The notes under the pieces: model-generated
Told to the model about the DNA's origin: nothing
What the model saw: the letters and a program-made list of their open reading frames with translations, nothing else
Databases searched by the model: none
Assembly (NCBI GenBank): GCA_947184155.2
Contig: CAMXCT020003371.1
Coordinates: 1-64,000, forward strand
Direction of reading: 5' to 3'
Origin: Cladocopium goreaui
Taxonomy: Eukaryota; Sar; Dinophyceae; Suessiales; Symbiodiniaceae
DNA: 64,000 bases
Made by a program: the position numbers and the translations under genes
In this document: in pieces, positions 1-13,299 of the stretch
Layout: each line of letters starts with the position of its first letter
Numbering within the stretch: position 1 is the first letter of the stretch

Positions 1-60
1 CGATAACGGAAAAATAGTTAAAATCTTGGGATCCTCGGCTAGTAACTAAAAACAAATAAT

Positions 61-210
61 ATAATAATAATAATTAAAATTATTTTTACCGCTAATTACA
101 CAAATATATATATATATATAAATACAAATATATATATAAATATATAAATATATATAAACATACATATTTATATATATATATATAATTATAATCAATTATA
201 TATATCTACA
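61..210. repeat. AT-rich microsatellite
   Basis: Almost pure A/T sequence with runs of TA and related ATAA/TAAA units. No coding potential is visible. It is the first of many TA-type arrays between longer unique stretches in this window. Confidence 0.8.
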
Positions 211-217
211 AAATATT

Positions 218-466
218 TCAGAAATCATATTCAATCAGAATCATATCATCGGATTTAATAAATTTCACTATTTGTTTCTCCTTGGAAAGCTGGTCGAGAT
301 CAACCTCCCAAAGGTGACACTTGAACGGACGAGACGCGTTTTGACAAATGGCGCACTTTGGACGCCGGGGGCCCTTCACTTTGGGGGTTTGCGCCTCGGC
401 GCTGATGGTTCCAGGCTTGCAGTGTGTACACAACCCCGTTTGGAGCACAAGAACCATCTCTGCCAA
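218..466 (-). CDS. candidate exon with two CxxC pairs, unknown product
   Basis: An 82-codon open stretch on the minus strand that looks more protein-like than its other frames. It has a CTHC pair, then about 25 residues later CAIC, followed by a further Cys and His, a spacing that could bind zinc. Its 3' half is rich in charged residues (Asp, Lys, Glu). It is GC-richer than the A/T run just downstream of it. I do not recognise a family and see no confirming splice signals. It could be an exon of a gene spliced elsewhere, or a chance frame. The zinc idea is inference from Cys spacing only. Confidence 0.25.
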   Translation of the reverse strand: MAEMVLVLQTGLCTHCKPGTISAEAQTPKVKGPRRPKCAICQNASRPFKCHLWEVDLDQLSKEKQIVKFIKSDDMILIEYDF

Positions 467-2244
467 TGGAAAGAAGAATTGTCGTCCAAACCAATTTTTC
501 GAAATGTGTTCTTATTCCACCCTATCATTTTTCATGGCAGTCAAGTCATGAAAACAAAGGGACGTGTTGCATGTTCAGCACTTCAGAGTATTGGCGGCTA
601 TTGTCACATGATATCTGCCCTCAATATACCCGTCGATGTGTCGCAAGCAAAAACCAACTCAAAGCGATGCATCCAATACATTGATGATGAATTATATAAT
701 TTCACGTCTGGACAGGGTGATTCTCGCAGCGTCAAAAACATCCAAAACCATGTACAGTAAGTCTAGCAAAACATAGGGTTCTGGCTCATGAACACAATGG
801 ATGTCATACACTGTACATGGATACATATACAAACAAATGCCATCAAAGCCACACGATATCGGTGGATCATTTGCAGAAACGTAGGGCATGTGTGAAAACT
901 TCAGCAGTGTGTTTCCCGCCCTGCCTCATTAGTAGCTCATACATGAGCGTCGGCTCCTGCCAAGCAACTCATTCGCACAATTCATTGGAATTTGATGATA
1001 ACCATGAGACTTTATGGTGGCCTATTATTAAAAACAAATCCATTTATGATCATTTATGGATAAATTACAATTACAGTACGAATTATTTGATTATAATACG
1101 AATTATCAGTGAACCCTGAACGGTGACTTCGCTCTCACTTCCTCCACTTCCTCTCGCAATGAGAGGAGATGGTTTTCGGGGCGCCTTGAAGCGATACGAC
1201 TTGACCATGGATGTTACCAAACGTAACCGTCCAACCGAAAGTACATGACTGTACACTACCCAGTGAAATGTCGTATGATATCGTATGTATTTTTTCTTGC
1301 CTGGTTGGATAGAGACTCATCTGAAGTTGACTGACACTTTAGAGTTCTTTCAAACATGTTTTGAAGACATTGTTGATGGTTTCCCCAACATCATCCTGTT
1401 GTTAGGTCGAGTGGGGTCACGTCCAAATAACAGACACCTACACTGGCACGGTTGAAGGAGTGGTATATAAATCTGCCAAGCAAAGCAAATTTGGATCTGC
1501 TTTGAAATCATGGCAAATTCAGGCTCTACAAATCGAAATTGCCTTCCGCCTTCCATTTATGGCAAAACATACAACAAAAACTATCCTTAGGCCCTTAGGC
1601 TAAGCAAACAGAGGTTTGCATGGTAGTAGAAACCTGCAGATCGAGCAGCTACAACTATGCTTGAATGATCAAGACCTAGAAATGCCTGTCTATTGTCTGA
1701 AGATAGAGATTCTGTAATCTTTCATAGACTTCATCAAATCTTCAGTGAGATTTGACCACATCCTGCTGACCAAAAGTGGTCTGCCCGTCTGCCCCTTGTA
1801 ATTCATCAATCTGAGAACTGTGGCAGAAACCTTAACACCCCTGCAAATCAAAGCTATGCACACATTGTTCATATACCAATTTATCCACTCGGGCTCAATA
1901 CTTGAGCAACTAATAACACTGTTGCTTATCAGGCCACGTGACTTGATATATACATATGTACATATAAATACACATATATGTTTTTTTAATATGCTATATT
2001 ATGCTATTGCTTAAGCGTTTAATTAAAAATAAATCTTTCAGAACCAGCGTGAGTGGTGGTTAAAAACTTGGTTTAGTATACCCCTTGGTTGTGCTACAAA
2101 TATCGCCACCTTTTCACAGCTAAAAAGGACTCCTGGATTAGTTCCCGGAAAGCCGTGGTCGGCTTGATCTTCTCTTCATTCGTGATGATGAAGTCCTGAC
2201 GATCGATCCAGCAGGATGGGTAGCAACACTGCCAAGTGACATGT
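467..2244. other. intergenic, no supported gene
   Basis: About 1.8 kb of moderately AT-rich, mostly unique sequence. The minus-strand frame at 1690-1872 has an exon-like composition but no recognisable domain, and nothing else stands out. No RNA gene or long repeat was recognised. Confidence 0.5.
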
Positions 2245-2445
2245 TGAATGTATATATATATGTATATATATGTATGTGTATATATATATATATGTATGTG
2301 TATATATATATATATGTATGTGTATATATATATATGTGTATATATATATATATATGTATGTGTATATATATATGTATATATATTTATGTGTATATATAAT
2401 TATATACATACATATATATATATATATACATGTATATATGACTAT
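2245..2445. repeat. TATATG/TGTA microsatellite
   Basis: A run of TA dinucleotides punctuated by TGTATG units. It yields Tyr/Ile-rich open frames on both strands that are artefacts of the repeat. Confidence 0.9.
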
Positions 2446-2794
2446 ATCATACTATATCTATGTACATACCCATATATCATACGTATTTCATATACACATA
2501 CAAACAACAGTATGTACGCTGTGGATCTGCAAACATATGCACACAACACCACAGATAATGAATGGGCTATACACGCTCCCACAGTCATACAATTGCTTAT
2601 CCAAAACCAACAAACAGGTTCAGGAAATCTAGTTCAGAATAGAATTAAATATTAAGTATATACCCTCCAGAATTAAATTAAACTTTTGAAACATTGAATA
2701 GAATTAAATATTGAAATCTGTTTTGGAGACTCCAACATTTACACATAAATTGTTTTCCTGGGAAAACTAGGTTTTCTCGCAGATCTATCTCAAA

Positions 2795-2955
2795 TCACCA
2801 GAGTATGTATATACATGTAATATATAATATTATATATATACATATGTTCACCAGAGTCTGTATATACATATATTATATAATCTTATATCTATATATACAT
2901 ATAATCACCAGAGTATGTATATACATTTAATATATACGTATATTATATATACCTA
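2795..2955. repeat. short tandem repeat, about 58 bp, three copies
   Basis: Three consecutive units each begin with a CACCAGAGT(A/C)TGTATATACAT-type core, at about 2798, 2849 and 2907, followed by diverged TA-rich tails. The conserved non-TA core shows this is more than a drifting microsatellite. Confidence 0.7.
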
Positions 2956-3239
2956 TGGGTCTGTCTGAAAATGGACTAATTATATCTGATTATACCAATA
3001 CAGTGGCCATTCCAACGGATCTGAATCGCCCAGCGGCCATGCAAATGTCTTTGAGGCCATCTGCGCGATGAGCCTGGCGGGATTTCACCGGGGCATGGGG
3101 AAGATATATGGAACATATGGGAAAATGATGGGTTAATGATGGATTATCTGGTGGATTAATGATGGTTCATGATGGTTTAACAATGGTTATTGATCTGGTG
3201 GAGTATCTGGTGGACTATATATATATAATATCTAGATAT

Positions 3240-3344
3240 CTGGTTGGTGGTGCAATAACCATCTTGAAAAATGATGGAGTTCGTCAATGGGAAGGATGAC
3301 ATTCCATATATGAAATGGAAAAAATGTTTGGAACCACCAACCAG
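3240..3344. mobile_element. MITE-1 copy, 105 bp
   Basis: Begins CTGGTTGGTGG and ends CCACCAACCAG, an inverted repeat. The interior shares 'caataaccatcttgaaaaat' and 'tcaatgggaaggatgacat' with other copies of the family in this window. No coding capacity. This copy lacks the inner insertion found in the copy at 47978-48216, so it serves as an empty-site reference. The transposase family is unknown. Confidence 0.8.
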
Positions 3345-3594
3345 ATGGTAAAATACCATGCTAAATCATGCTATGTGCTAAATCATGAGTGATCTACCAG
3401 TCACTACTATATGTCACCTGCCAACGTTATGGAAACAAACATGTAAAAGTAGATGACTTATCGAGTTTGAATGGTGGCTTTTTTGCATAGTTGTTTAGAC
3501 TAGCAGTTACTAACTGGGGTGTCCACCCCACTTAAGATGGGTCATGTCCAAACCTGCTAAACCTTCAGACTTGGGTGAGATTCCCATTTGGATG

Positions 3595-3690
3595 TTTCCA
3601 TAAATGGGAGTACCCCCAGTTATCATCCATTTTGGATTGGGATTTTCCCTTATAAACCATCTATTTTGGAGGTACCACCATTTATGGAAC
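3595..3690. repeat. dispersed repeat related to 11615-11690 (inverted)
   Basis: The stretch around 3617-3665, reverse complemented, matches 11618-11680 over a core containing GATGGTTTATAAGGGAAAAT flanked by AAAATGG-type sequence. Two inverted copies in one window suggest another short mobile-element family. Its ends are not clearly defined. Confidence 0.5.
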
Positions 3691-4099
3691 CCCCCATTCA
3701 TATTCTATTGGGTGATTGCTGACATCTCTGGATCAAAGCCAACCTGTGATGGTGATTGATGTGATTGAAAACCCCAGGGCCCAATTGGTCACTGTTCAAG
3801 AAGTTTAAGGCAGTTCACCTCAGAATATACGATTCAAATTCTCAGGAAAAGCGACTGCAATTTTTGGGTCAGATTTCCATGGTTGGTGGGTAAAACATGG
3901 TAAAACCATCTCCCAGAATAGAACATTGGAGGCAATCATCATAACAAACAAACCATATTGGAAGGGTTGGAAAGGAAAAACTCTCTCAAACCACAAACCA
4001 GCTAAACAAATGATTGAATCTCCCCATATCTTTGCGGGTCATCGCCCCATGTCCATCAGAGCTGTGGTTTTTTTTGTTGTCTGGGCCCGTATACTCCTG

Positions 4100-4990
4100 T
4101 GCTGCCTACGCCGCTGTCTACGCAATGCCTACGTGGCCACAGTGGGAGCCTACGCGGCTCATCCCTTTGAAGGTGTGCCTACGCAGGCCTAACGCCCGTG
4201 TAAAGCGACGCCTCAGTGTACGCCGTCACACTTCCGTTTGCTTTTGGAAGGTTGGAAACGGAACTTTTGCCTACGCGACCACAGTCCCATTCACATTTTT
4301 GCTAAGTGGGATGCCTTACGGCACCCTGCACTCCCTGCAGCAGCACGAGCGCCCAGGCTCCAAAGCGTCCATAGACATCTTGCAGCCACACCCATGTGCA
4401 GCAGCCGCACCAGCAACCAGGTCCCAAAGCGCACACTAAACATCTGGTGGATAAATCATGATAAATCACTGGAGTCAAGCCAAGCGACGTGTTCGACTGT
4501 CGCTAGCTTGGTGAAGGGCAGTTCTGGGCGGTTCAATGTGTTGAATATGGACTGGTGCGGACGTGGGCTGGTGGTCAGTCCGGGCACCCGAGCCTACGCG
4601 GTGCCTACGCGAAGTCTACGCGAAGCCTACGCCTGTTCCAGGGGTCCCCTGGCAGGAATCTGGTGAAACATTCCTCTTAAGCAAGAGCTAATATGGCCCA
4701 TCTAGCAACAAGCAGGTGGAAAGCGAAAAACATCAAGACGGTTTAAGCTGCTCCGCTGCCTTTGTATAGCTGCTCTGCCGGGCAAGTTCCACGGTTTGTT
4801 CGTATAGACAACTATCCATGAATGAACCCGGTGCCTTTGAACCTTTTGTGGATAACATTGAATCAATTTTAAAGCGTGCGATTGCAACGCCGATCATGTA
4901 CGAGCATTTGAAATACAATGAAATGTTGCCTACGCGAACCAGAAGATATTTGGAACCTTGAAAAATGCCTACGCCAATCCTACGCAATCC
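4100..4990. repeat. cluster of CCTACGC heptamers
   Basis: About fourteen exact or one-off copies of CCTACGC/TCTACGC lie in three groups: 4108-4186 with a single at 4270, 4592-4630, and 4929-4990. In the middle group they are nearly tandem, alternating with GCGGTG and GCGAAG spacers. Such density is far above chance in DNA of this composition. The sequence around them is GC-richer than its surroundings. No protein was recognised. Confidence 0.7.
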
Positions 4991-5211
4991 TTACGCCAGC
5001 CAGGTAAAACCACACCAAAAGCAACATCCAGTTTAACCTCTATATAAACCCTTTTATATTAAAAAAAACATAGCTCATCAGGTCTTCCATCTTTTGTTGC
5101 TGGTCGAGACAGTCCGCAGATCTTAGATGTATATCGAATACTAAAAAAGAACAGCTGACGCCTGATGCCTTTCCATTTCCATCCCAAGAAGACGCAAATC
5201 CACATCCAGGA

Positions 5212-6065
5212 TCACGGTAGATGTACACATTCCTCAATCCACATTGGCACCATGGAACCTTTTACAACGTGTTCCTTGGGCGCGTTCCCCCCAAGTCGCG
5301 CATCCGAATCCTCAACGCTAAAGAACAGCCCTGGAGGCCCTGGAGCCATCGCCTTGGCGGTCATCATGATTTGAACGACGTTGTCAATGGAGATGGATTT
5401 CCGGATGATGTCTTCGCAGAGGGCCTGGCAACTAAACACATGGAGGAGATGGCATTTTTCATGGGTTCACTTAAAGGGTCTAGGTATAGCATTTTTTGTC
5501 GCTCAATGGTCCCAATTGAATTCCTTTACCAACAAAAAACAATCTTGTCAATGTGAAAGCTTCACTCAGCTGCAAGGAAACATATAGAATGTGTATAGAT
5601 CACGTAGCATTTTTTCAGGCAATGATCATGGTCTCAGAAAATCCCTACATCCATGGTGGAAAGGTGGAAAAAAACATGGCTGAACATAGATACTGTACCT
5701 TGCAAAAAACAGTGTCTTTTCAATTGGCTAGTCTAAACCTTCCTCGACTAGTACGGCAGATAATAATACCGTGCAACTACCTTTCACCCATGTATACGCC
5801 AATAAAGACAATATGATGTGTGCTCTTTCACGTCATGGGATACTCCGTTGATGGTTACACCATCGCATAGCCCCAATTGTGAGACGCTCCGCCACATGAT
5901 CTGTTTCTTCCTGTCAGTGATCTCGTTGAAAACAACGCTATAATGGCTGCTTAGGAGCGTCAGGGACAGAATTTTCCGTCCCCCTGGAATTCCTGGGTGC
6001 AACATATTCGATCCAAATCTGGAACATTTCCCTTGGACCAATCCGATGGAATCTGGACATGTCAT
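5212..6065 (-). pseudogene. two exon-like minus-strand segments, unknown product
   Basis: Minus-strand segments 5830-6065 and 5212-5440 each read as protein-like sequence (the first contains a PGIPGGRKILSL stretch, the second AMAPGPPGLFFSVEDSD). A GT at about 5838, just after the SHD codons, and AG dinucleotides at about 5437-5447 could act as intron borders. A third possible piece follows in another frame at about 5100-5210. I recognise no family. It could be an intron-containing gene fragment or a decayed copy. The evidence is only composition and possible splice dinucleotides. Confidence 0.22.
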
Positions 6066-8047
6066 AGGGAAATGTGCTCTGATGGACCTGAAATTTTCAT
6101 GGTTGGAATAGATGAATAGACGCAGCTGCCAAATACCCAGGGGAACTGTCGAAAACCCTCAACAAAAATTGGAAAACAAAAAAACATCTCAGAGAGTCTT
6201 GGCTGAGAAGCCCCCCCACAAAGAGTCTAGGTTTGTTTTTTGTTTTGGTTTTCTCGAGTTTGTGTTTTTTTGTTTATTCCATATTTTTTGAGTTGTTGGC
6301 TGCAAATCTGTTGTTGTCCCTTCTGCATACATACTCCTTTTCTGAGTCTGAAGTCGTGGCACCTGCCACTTGCTCGTTACTAATTCCACGGCCCATCCAG
6401 GTCAAGTGGTGGTGTATTTTCTGGCTTTTGGTTGGTTTCCTTGTTCCAAAAGGGTTTTAGGCACATCTATATAAACAGGATGTTACGAATGTTAAAAAAC
6501 GCATGTCTAGACCAAACCCCTCTATCTTTAAAGTCACTTGTGGTGTGCAATATTGTTTGCCGTGACAATTTGTTTTCAGCCAAAAACCATGTCTCTTTTA
6601 GATAGAACTTGCATGAATACACAGAAGATACAATTTACATCCAAACACATTGCCCTATTGAATCCATTCTTCTTTGAAAGAAACATGCTTTGAAATTTGC
6701 ATGTTTTTTCATTGCTATTGGCTTCCTCTCCATAATGTAATTTATATTGTTTCCAGAACGTGCAACCTTCTCGTCAGCAAACTGTAAGCATTTAAAAGGT
6801 ACAATATGCCTTAAGACAGTATAGCCTTCAAAAATGGAATCCGCTTTGTTTTGTTCTTTTCCAATTGATGCATTATTGGTTTTACTAAATATAAGGCTTA
6901 TATATGCACATAGAGCTGTAACACTTATATATATATAGTATATACACACATTCTTTTTCTCAACCAGTGCAGACGCACTTTTCATTTGATTTATAAAGTA
7001 TAAAGAATTGCTTAGGAAAAGAGTGAGCCCCTTTCACATGTGGAACATTTCTTTAAACAATTCCAAGTTTATTTTGAAGAGACAGTGTCTTTGTCAAAGA
7101 TGCAGCATTTCTTAAACAATGCAGTCTCCTCGCTGAACAACTATGTTCCATGAAAAGCATGCTATTGCCCTTAAAAAATTGCGCTGATCCTATGCTTAGA
7201 AAACACACATGTTTTCAAGAGAACAGTATGCTTATCCTTGCAAAAACATGCCATATCTCTATATGATGCAGGGATTTCTGTCAAGAAGATGCATCACTGC
7301 TTGGGGAAAAATATCCTGTCAAGCAAAAGTGCCGTTTCCTCTTGTTCACGCTTGCTTTCAAGACATGCAACAAAGAAGCAACCACCACCCTTTCATTTTA
7401 GTATATTGCGCAACCGGTCAAAATTGAATTCCGTTTAGCTCCAATATTCATTGGCTCAATACAATATTTCATAGCAAAAACTTCTGCATTGCATTATCTT
7501 TCTACCCGACTGATTTTTTCTCTGCTGTTTTGATGGGCTTACTTTCAGGTCCTTGTAGTTTATTGTTGCCTGATGTGCAAACTACTGCCTCATCATGTGT
7601 GACCATTGCATCCAAGATTTCTTAGGTCTTAGGACAACACATACAAATATATTTTTGTTTCAGGGATTGGAGGCTACCTACCATCTTGCTAAGCTTTCCT
7701 CTTCTATCTCTGCTGGAAGCACATGGGATTAGCTACAAGCTAAGACACCTCAAACTACTGTATCATAAAGTCACATGAACACACATGTTGTGTTATTCGT
7801 TTATTGATGTTTATTGTAAATCCTGAAGGCCATGATCTGGCTGCATACATGTCATGATAAAACATGATCAAAAAAGCGCACTCCAAGATCTATAGAGATG
7901 TGATTTCTCCAGAGTGTTGGCGAAAAAAAAGAACCATCACCAGAGTCACCAGACCCTTTTCTAATCCAATGATCATAACAAAATTAACAAATGATCCCGT
8001 AGCTGTTCTTTTCAAGAAACAACTAGGAGCTATGACAGCTATGACTA
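6066..8047. other. intergenic, no supported gene
   Basis: Nearly 2 kb of AT-rich DNA with homopolymer runs of T and A, for example around 6180-6290. Short open frames here have low-complexity or inconsistent composition. No repeat family or RNA gene was recognised. Confidence 0.5.
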
Positions 8048-8134
8048 TCAAATTTTGTGCAGTCTTGGATCTTTGATTTTGGATCACTGATATTAAACAA
8101 TCAGTACAAAGATCCAAGACTGCACAACATTTGA
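8048..8134. repeat. long inverted repeat, 27-bp arms
   Basis: Arms at 8048-8074 and 8108-8134 are reverse complements at 26 of 27 positions, with a 33-nt loop. The loop itself holds ACTGAT and ATCAGT, which extend the pairing inward. Weaker similarity continues outward on both sides. It can fold into a long hairpin on either strand. It may be a foldback transposon remnant or a small-RNA source; no function is shown. Confidence 0.8.
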
Positions 8135-8701
8135 TAATCATGACAACAATCATAAAAATTAGTACTACAATGTAACACAATGATACAGGATGTGATAGTG
8201 CGACTTCTGCACCCACGAGTCCTGTGACATCTTTGTCCATGTGAGCCATGCTGTGCCGGCGAAGCTGCAGTCGAACCACCATCAGTCTTGTGGCTTGTTA
8301 ATGCATACACATAGATTTGGGGCAACTGATAGGTGATCTTGATTCTGAAACTGGAAAAAACAAGAAAAAACATGGATGGGTTCCCGGTTCCCTGTAATCG
8401 TCATGCTCTGTCTGGTTGGCGTGAGTAAAAATACGGTTTGCCCTTAAAAAAAACATGTAAAAATGACGCGCCCTCCGCTATCTTTATGTATCAAAAAATA
8501 TTTTCCAAAGCCTTAATGATCCAAAAACACTGGAGTTTCACCATGTTTTTTTTGGTCAAAATCACTGGAGGATGTCTCACGATGTTCCTAGCTCCACGGG
8601 TATGTCTTAACAATTGATCACCTCAGGTCCAATTGAAACTATCAACTTTTCATGACCATAACTTGGGGTATAAATACGTATAAATCATGGTATTGAAAAG
8701 G

Positions 8702-8774
8702 CCAGGTCTCTAGGAAATAGTATGATTCATAGTAATTATTGCATGTTATACACCGTAGAGTCCTAGAGACCTGG
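8702..8774. repeat. perfect 14-bp inverted repeat
   Basis: CCAGGTCTCTAGGA at 8702-8715 pairs exactly with TCCTAGAGACCTGG at 8761-8774 across a 45-nt AT-rich loop. It may be the ends of a very short TIR element or a hairpin. Confidence 0.75.
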
Positions 8775-9681
8775 CGTGGTGGTTCTAACTCCTCGGTGCT
8801 GTCACCTCTCTGTGGGCTTCTGACTCCAGCTACGCACTCTTAAATGGTTCAAGGCGTCAAGCCACAAAAGACGTAAGGCCGTAGCCCTCGTGGCAAGTGG
8901 AATCACTGAAGATGATGGATCTGCCTTAGATTGTATCAGACCACTTAATAAATGGTTATGAATCACTACAGTGAAGATTGTGGGTGTATAAGGAGAAAAA
9001 AAACATGATAGCAACAAGTCCATTGACTTGTTGTCTGAGATTTTCTCGATTGGGAACCTCCAGAAGTTATCCGACCTGGCTGAAATAACACATGCGAAAC
9101 CACACAACAATAGCAGCAACGACTGTTTCTAGTGTGTCTAACAATCGCTGCTAACAAATGAGGTCCTCAACTCTTCTTACACATCTGGTTGCTGTGGCAA
9201 ATTGTTTCTTTTGAATATAAAAATGTCGCAAAACCCAAATACACCCAATTGTTTTGAAGGTTGCTCTAGGGGGGAAAAAAAAACCCTACAGGAATAGATA
9301 AAATCATTGTTAACCACAAATTACGAATTGATAAACACCTGGTTGGTTTCATTGGAGTGAATTTCAGCCGCTTCTGAATCCTATTAAAATTGTTGACCAT
9401 ATGTTCATCTTATTTATTCGGATTGATCATCTATGTAATTACAACCTACTCTGATCTGATATATATATATGCACTCTATGTATATATATACTGTATATAG
9501 TATAAATAATAGAATCAATAAAAAACCAAAGTGTGAGATCATAATCCGATGACATTTCAGAATAAAACACGACCAATCATAGCTGAAGGCCTGTATCGGC
9601 ACTTGTTCATCGAACTAACTGGCCCATGGCTTCCATGGTGTTTTGTTTGTTGATGTACCCATTAATTAAATCACCATTTAT

Positions 9682-9785
9682 CTAGTTGGTGGTTTCAACC
9701 CCTCTGAACAATATGAAAGTCAGTTGGGATGATTATTCCCAATATATGGAAACATAAAATTCCATGGTTCCAAACCACCAACCAT
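9682..9785. mobile_element. MITE-1 copy, diverged
   Basis: Starts CTAGTTGGTGGTTT and ends AAACCACCAACCAT, with the family interior ('caacccctctgaacaatatg', 'ggttccaaacc'). Each terminus differs from the consensus, so this is an older copy. Confidence 0.7.
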
Positions 9786-12700
9786 CTAAATGGATCATTT
9801 TCCAAATAAAACCTCAAACTTGCCATTCAGATAGGATTCATCATTGAACATTTATCGATTTCTGTCGCCATATTGTTGTCAAGTCACATCCCATGGGAAA
9901 ATCCCATGGAAAAGTCACCACAGCTGGTTTGCTGGTCAAGTCACCATCTTAAAGACAAGTTTCATTGGTCAAAGTTCCATTCAAACATAGTGAACCACTA
10001 TTTAAGTCATGGTTAAATCACTATTTTTCGTGACGGATAAATGTCCATGTTTGATGATCAAAACACTATTTTTCGTAGTTAAATAGCCCCATGATCCTAG
10101 ACGTCACGTCTCAGCTCTCCTGTAGCAGTATCACCTGGCGAGGGCTGCCATGTCGAGAAAGCAAGGCAATAAACATATCATATATAGTTATATATATATG
10201 TAAACCCCAAATTTTAAGCTTGTTTATCGTTATTGCTGGGGAGGTAGCATATATATATATGTATATATATATATATGGGAATTCACTCCTAGTATTGGGT
10301 TGCTTTCATTTTTGTGGGTATGGGTCAAATATCAGGAGGCAATGGACACAATATCGACTGGTTCTGGTTCGTGGTAATCAGCAGGTCATCCCCTGCAAAA
10401 ATGACCATTTATCATATTTGGTGGCTCACCCCACCTAGTAAGTGGGTTATAAACCCAGTTAAAAATAGGGTAAGTTGGGTTAGTCCAGCTATACCTAGGG
10501 TGCTTGAACCATCCATCTGTCCATGTAGAAACATCCCAAGATCACCACCTGTGAATTGTGAATGAAAACATGGCCAAGATTGACCATCATTCATGTTTCG
10601 GGGTCATTTGGGCCATGAAAAATACCGCTATCCCATCACATCCTATTTTAGTGCTTGGTTGATAGGTATCCCGTCAATTATAGCTTATATTAATCACCAA
10701 TAAACCCAATAGTAACCCCCAGACCAATCAACTGTGGTCCTATTTAATGGCTCTTTTCATGTCACTTCCGTGAAGTCAAGAAATTACCCAGAGTGTACCG
10801 ACATCTCAACTATGATTTCCTGGCATCATCTGGGTTACAACCACGCGAACTGTGGCTTATGGTAGATATAAACCAACTTATATATCTGCTTTCAATGATC
10901 CAGAATCCACTGTGACACATGTTTCTTCAAAAACCCGCTGCCCTGAACAAATTCAACATGGGTGGCTGCGCGGATCCATTGCCCCAATGCTAAACGACGA
11001 TTCTTGGAAGAACATGCCATTTCTATGAACCATTGCATTCAACCCTGGGTTATGATGTACATAAACATATATATATATATACACAGTATATATATATATA
11101 TATATATCAACCATATTCAACCATTGGATATTATGTACATATATATATATATACATACATATCATTATATATCATCCTCGAAGAAACGAAAATAAACCTG
11201 GACAGCCCATCATTTATCCACGTTACTCTGGAGGGTACCTTGTTCTTACACCCTGTTCTTAGATCTCCATTTCGATGGATGCATGTGTATCTATATATAT
11301 ATACTATTACTATATCACTATATCTAAATGAATTATTTGACCACATCAACAAATATAATAATATAGAGTAAAACTAATTGTTCATATATCAATTCATATC
11401 TATATACAGCATACTATATCATATATAGTCTCTGCAACCATGCATATGAACTATTGTTGTTGTTAACCCCCCATCTACCGATAAAATCAGCACTACGCCA
11501 GGCCGGGCCCATTTTAATAACCGTTTTTTAACGACGCCAGTGCCACCGCAGAATATGCCTGGCGGATCACCATGGGTCACCATGTCTTGCGATATTTGGG
11601 GTTTCCTAAATTGGGGGTAGCCTAAAATGGATGGTTTATAAGGGAAAATCCTATTAAAATTGATGATTTAGGGGTATGTACACCTATTTCAGGAAACCTC
11701 CATTTCGAGATGTCATATACTAAGAATGATGATTGTTGGGTGTGTCAATTTAATCAATTTTAACAATTTTAATGGGGAACTGTTGATGATAAACAAGTGG
11801 ATCTTGGGGTACCTTATTCTTCAAACAAACCATGACAAATCCATTAGAGGATTCAGCGGACACGTATCAAAACTTACGATTAAACAGCAGCAAACACTGA
11901 CAAACTAAGATCTTAGCAGCGATTCCAAATAAAAAAACTGGGGGTGGGTCGGTTGAGTTTGGACATTTCAGCACCAAAATTGGAATATTTCAACGGATTC
12001 ACACATTGTCAGATTTGAATGGATCTAACCCCTGAAAATAGTTCAACCAATCTTGGTCAGTCCACCATTTTCAGACACAGCCATAAAATCGTATTACTGT
12101 ATAATACTGTATATATTGCTTTCTATCCCATGTCCCCATCATATCACCATCATATCTTCATATCTTCATTTTATATCTGGGTTTTGATAAATCCGGGTCG
12201 CATCACACGACGCACACGTCACGATCCCCACCTGCAGAGGTACATCGATGGAGCATGGAAAGTCGTGCGCAGGTCGCTGATTGGTCTGCGGAGTGGTCGC
12301 TGAGTACGACTCACTGACTGAAAAACCGCTAGGCGAACGACTTATATAGGGTTGCAATAGATGTAAATTTGCACAATTCTACATATCATATATATATGTA
12401 TATATATATTATATTATATCATATACACACTTGGGTTATATACAACTGGGATGCACATCCAAGTAGGATTGGGGCAGCTATGTCTCGACAGGTCAAAGAA
12501 AAGCTCCATCACTTCGACGGTCGCTTCAGGTGCAACACCAAAAAAACGAATAGATCACCAGATAAGTGGTTTATCTCATTCTTTATAAGGTTTTCACCAT
12601 CCAAGGTGGTGAAGGATTTCTTCCATCCACAGTATGTTTACATATCTACGTCTAGGGTTCTCGGTCGTGAATTCTTCGCCGACCAAGAGCTTTCTATGTA

Positions 12701-13299
12701 AGAAATATCAACTTATGCCGTAATATACACATACTGCAAACCATAAACATCGCTAAATGCTAATATTTTCATGTGTATTGCAAGACGTGGCATTTTTTAG
12801 CTGCTCATGTAGGTGCACATCAAGCTGACAAAACAAATACCTGCACACCACCACCATCCACCAGTTGGTTTTTCCATACTCGTCCTGCATAAATAATTTT
12901 AAATCAACCCGTATCTCGATGTTGAAACCAAATTAGATAGCAGCAACAAGCGTGCATAATCAAACTGGTAAATGGTAGGATATCATTGGTATGCATGTCT
13001 CATGGTCACCAAAGTGTCACCATCAACCAGTCATGAAAGACCCAGATAAAGTTCCATCGTCAGCTGATTTCCGCAGTGTTTTTTTCATTTCTTGTTGTTT
13101 AAAATCCCATCCAGTTGGTGAAGTGGTCCAAGAAATGTCAATCCAATTTGTCTGTTCTGAATCCCATGGACGCCTCGATATCTGTCTGCACATTGTTTTG
13201 GGGCACCGACCTGGGAGGATCTTGGGAAAGTTCTGGCAACGGAAACCGCTGTGGTTCATACATGCTGAATCTCAGATATGGTGAATCTGAAATACCTGC
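9786..13299. other. intergenic with TA microsatellites, no supported gene
   Basis: Contains TA arrays at about 10180-10275, 11064-11165, 11290-11420 and 12385-12425, and an inverted relative (11615-11690) of the repeat at 3595-3690. A GC-richer part at 12990-13290 has open frames on both strands, none recognisable. No RNA genes were seen. Confidence 0.5.

Noticed and set aside
272-760. 162-codon plus-strand frame
   Set aside because: Lacks domain-like composition; the opposite strand at 218-466 is slightly more convincing with its CxxC pairs, and that is itself weak.
7450-7470. TTGGCTCAA match to the spliced leader
   Set aside because: Only nine bases, with no support upstream and the terminal G missing; expected by chance in 64 kb.
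7890-8282. 130-codon minus-strand hydrophobic frame
   Set aside because: It spans the 27-bp inverted repeat, so part of the translation is the same sequence read from both arms; no domain seen.
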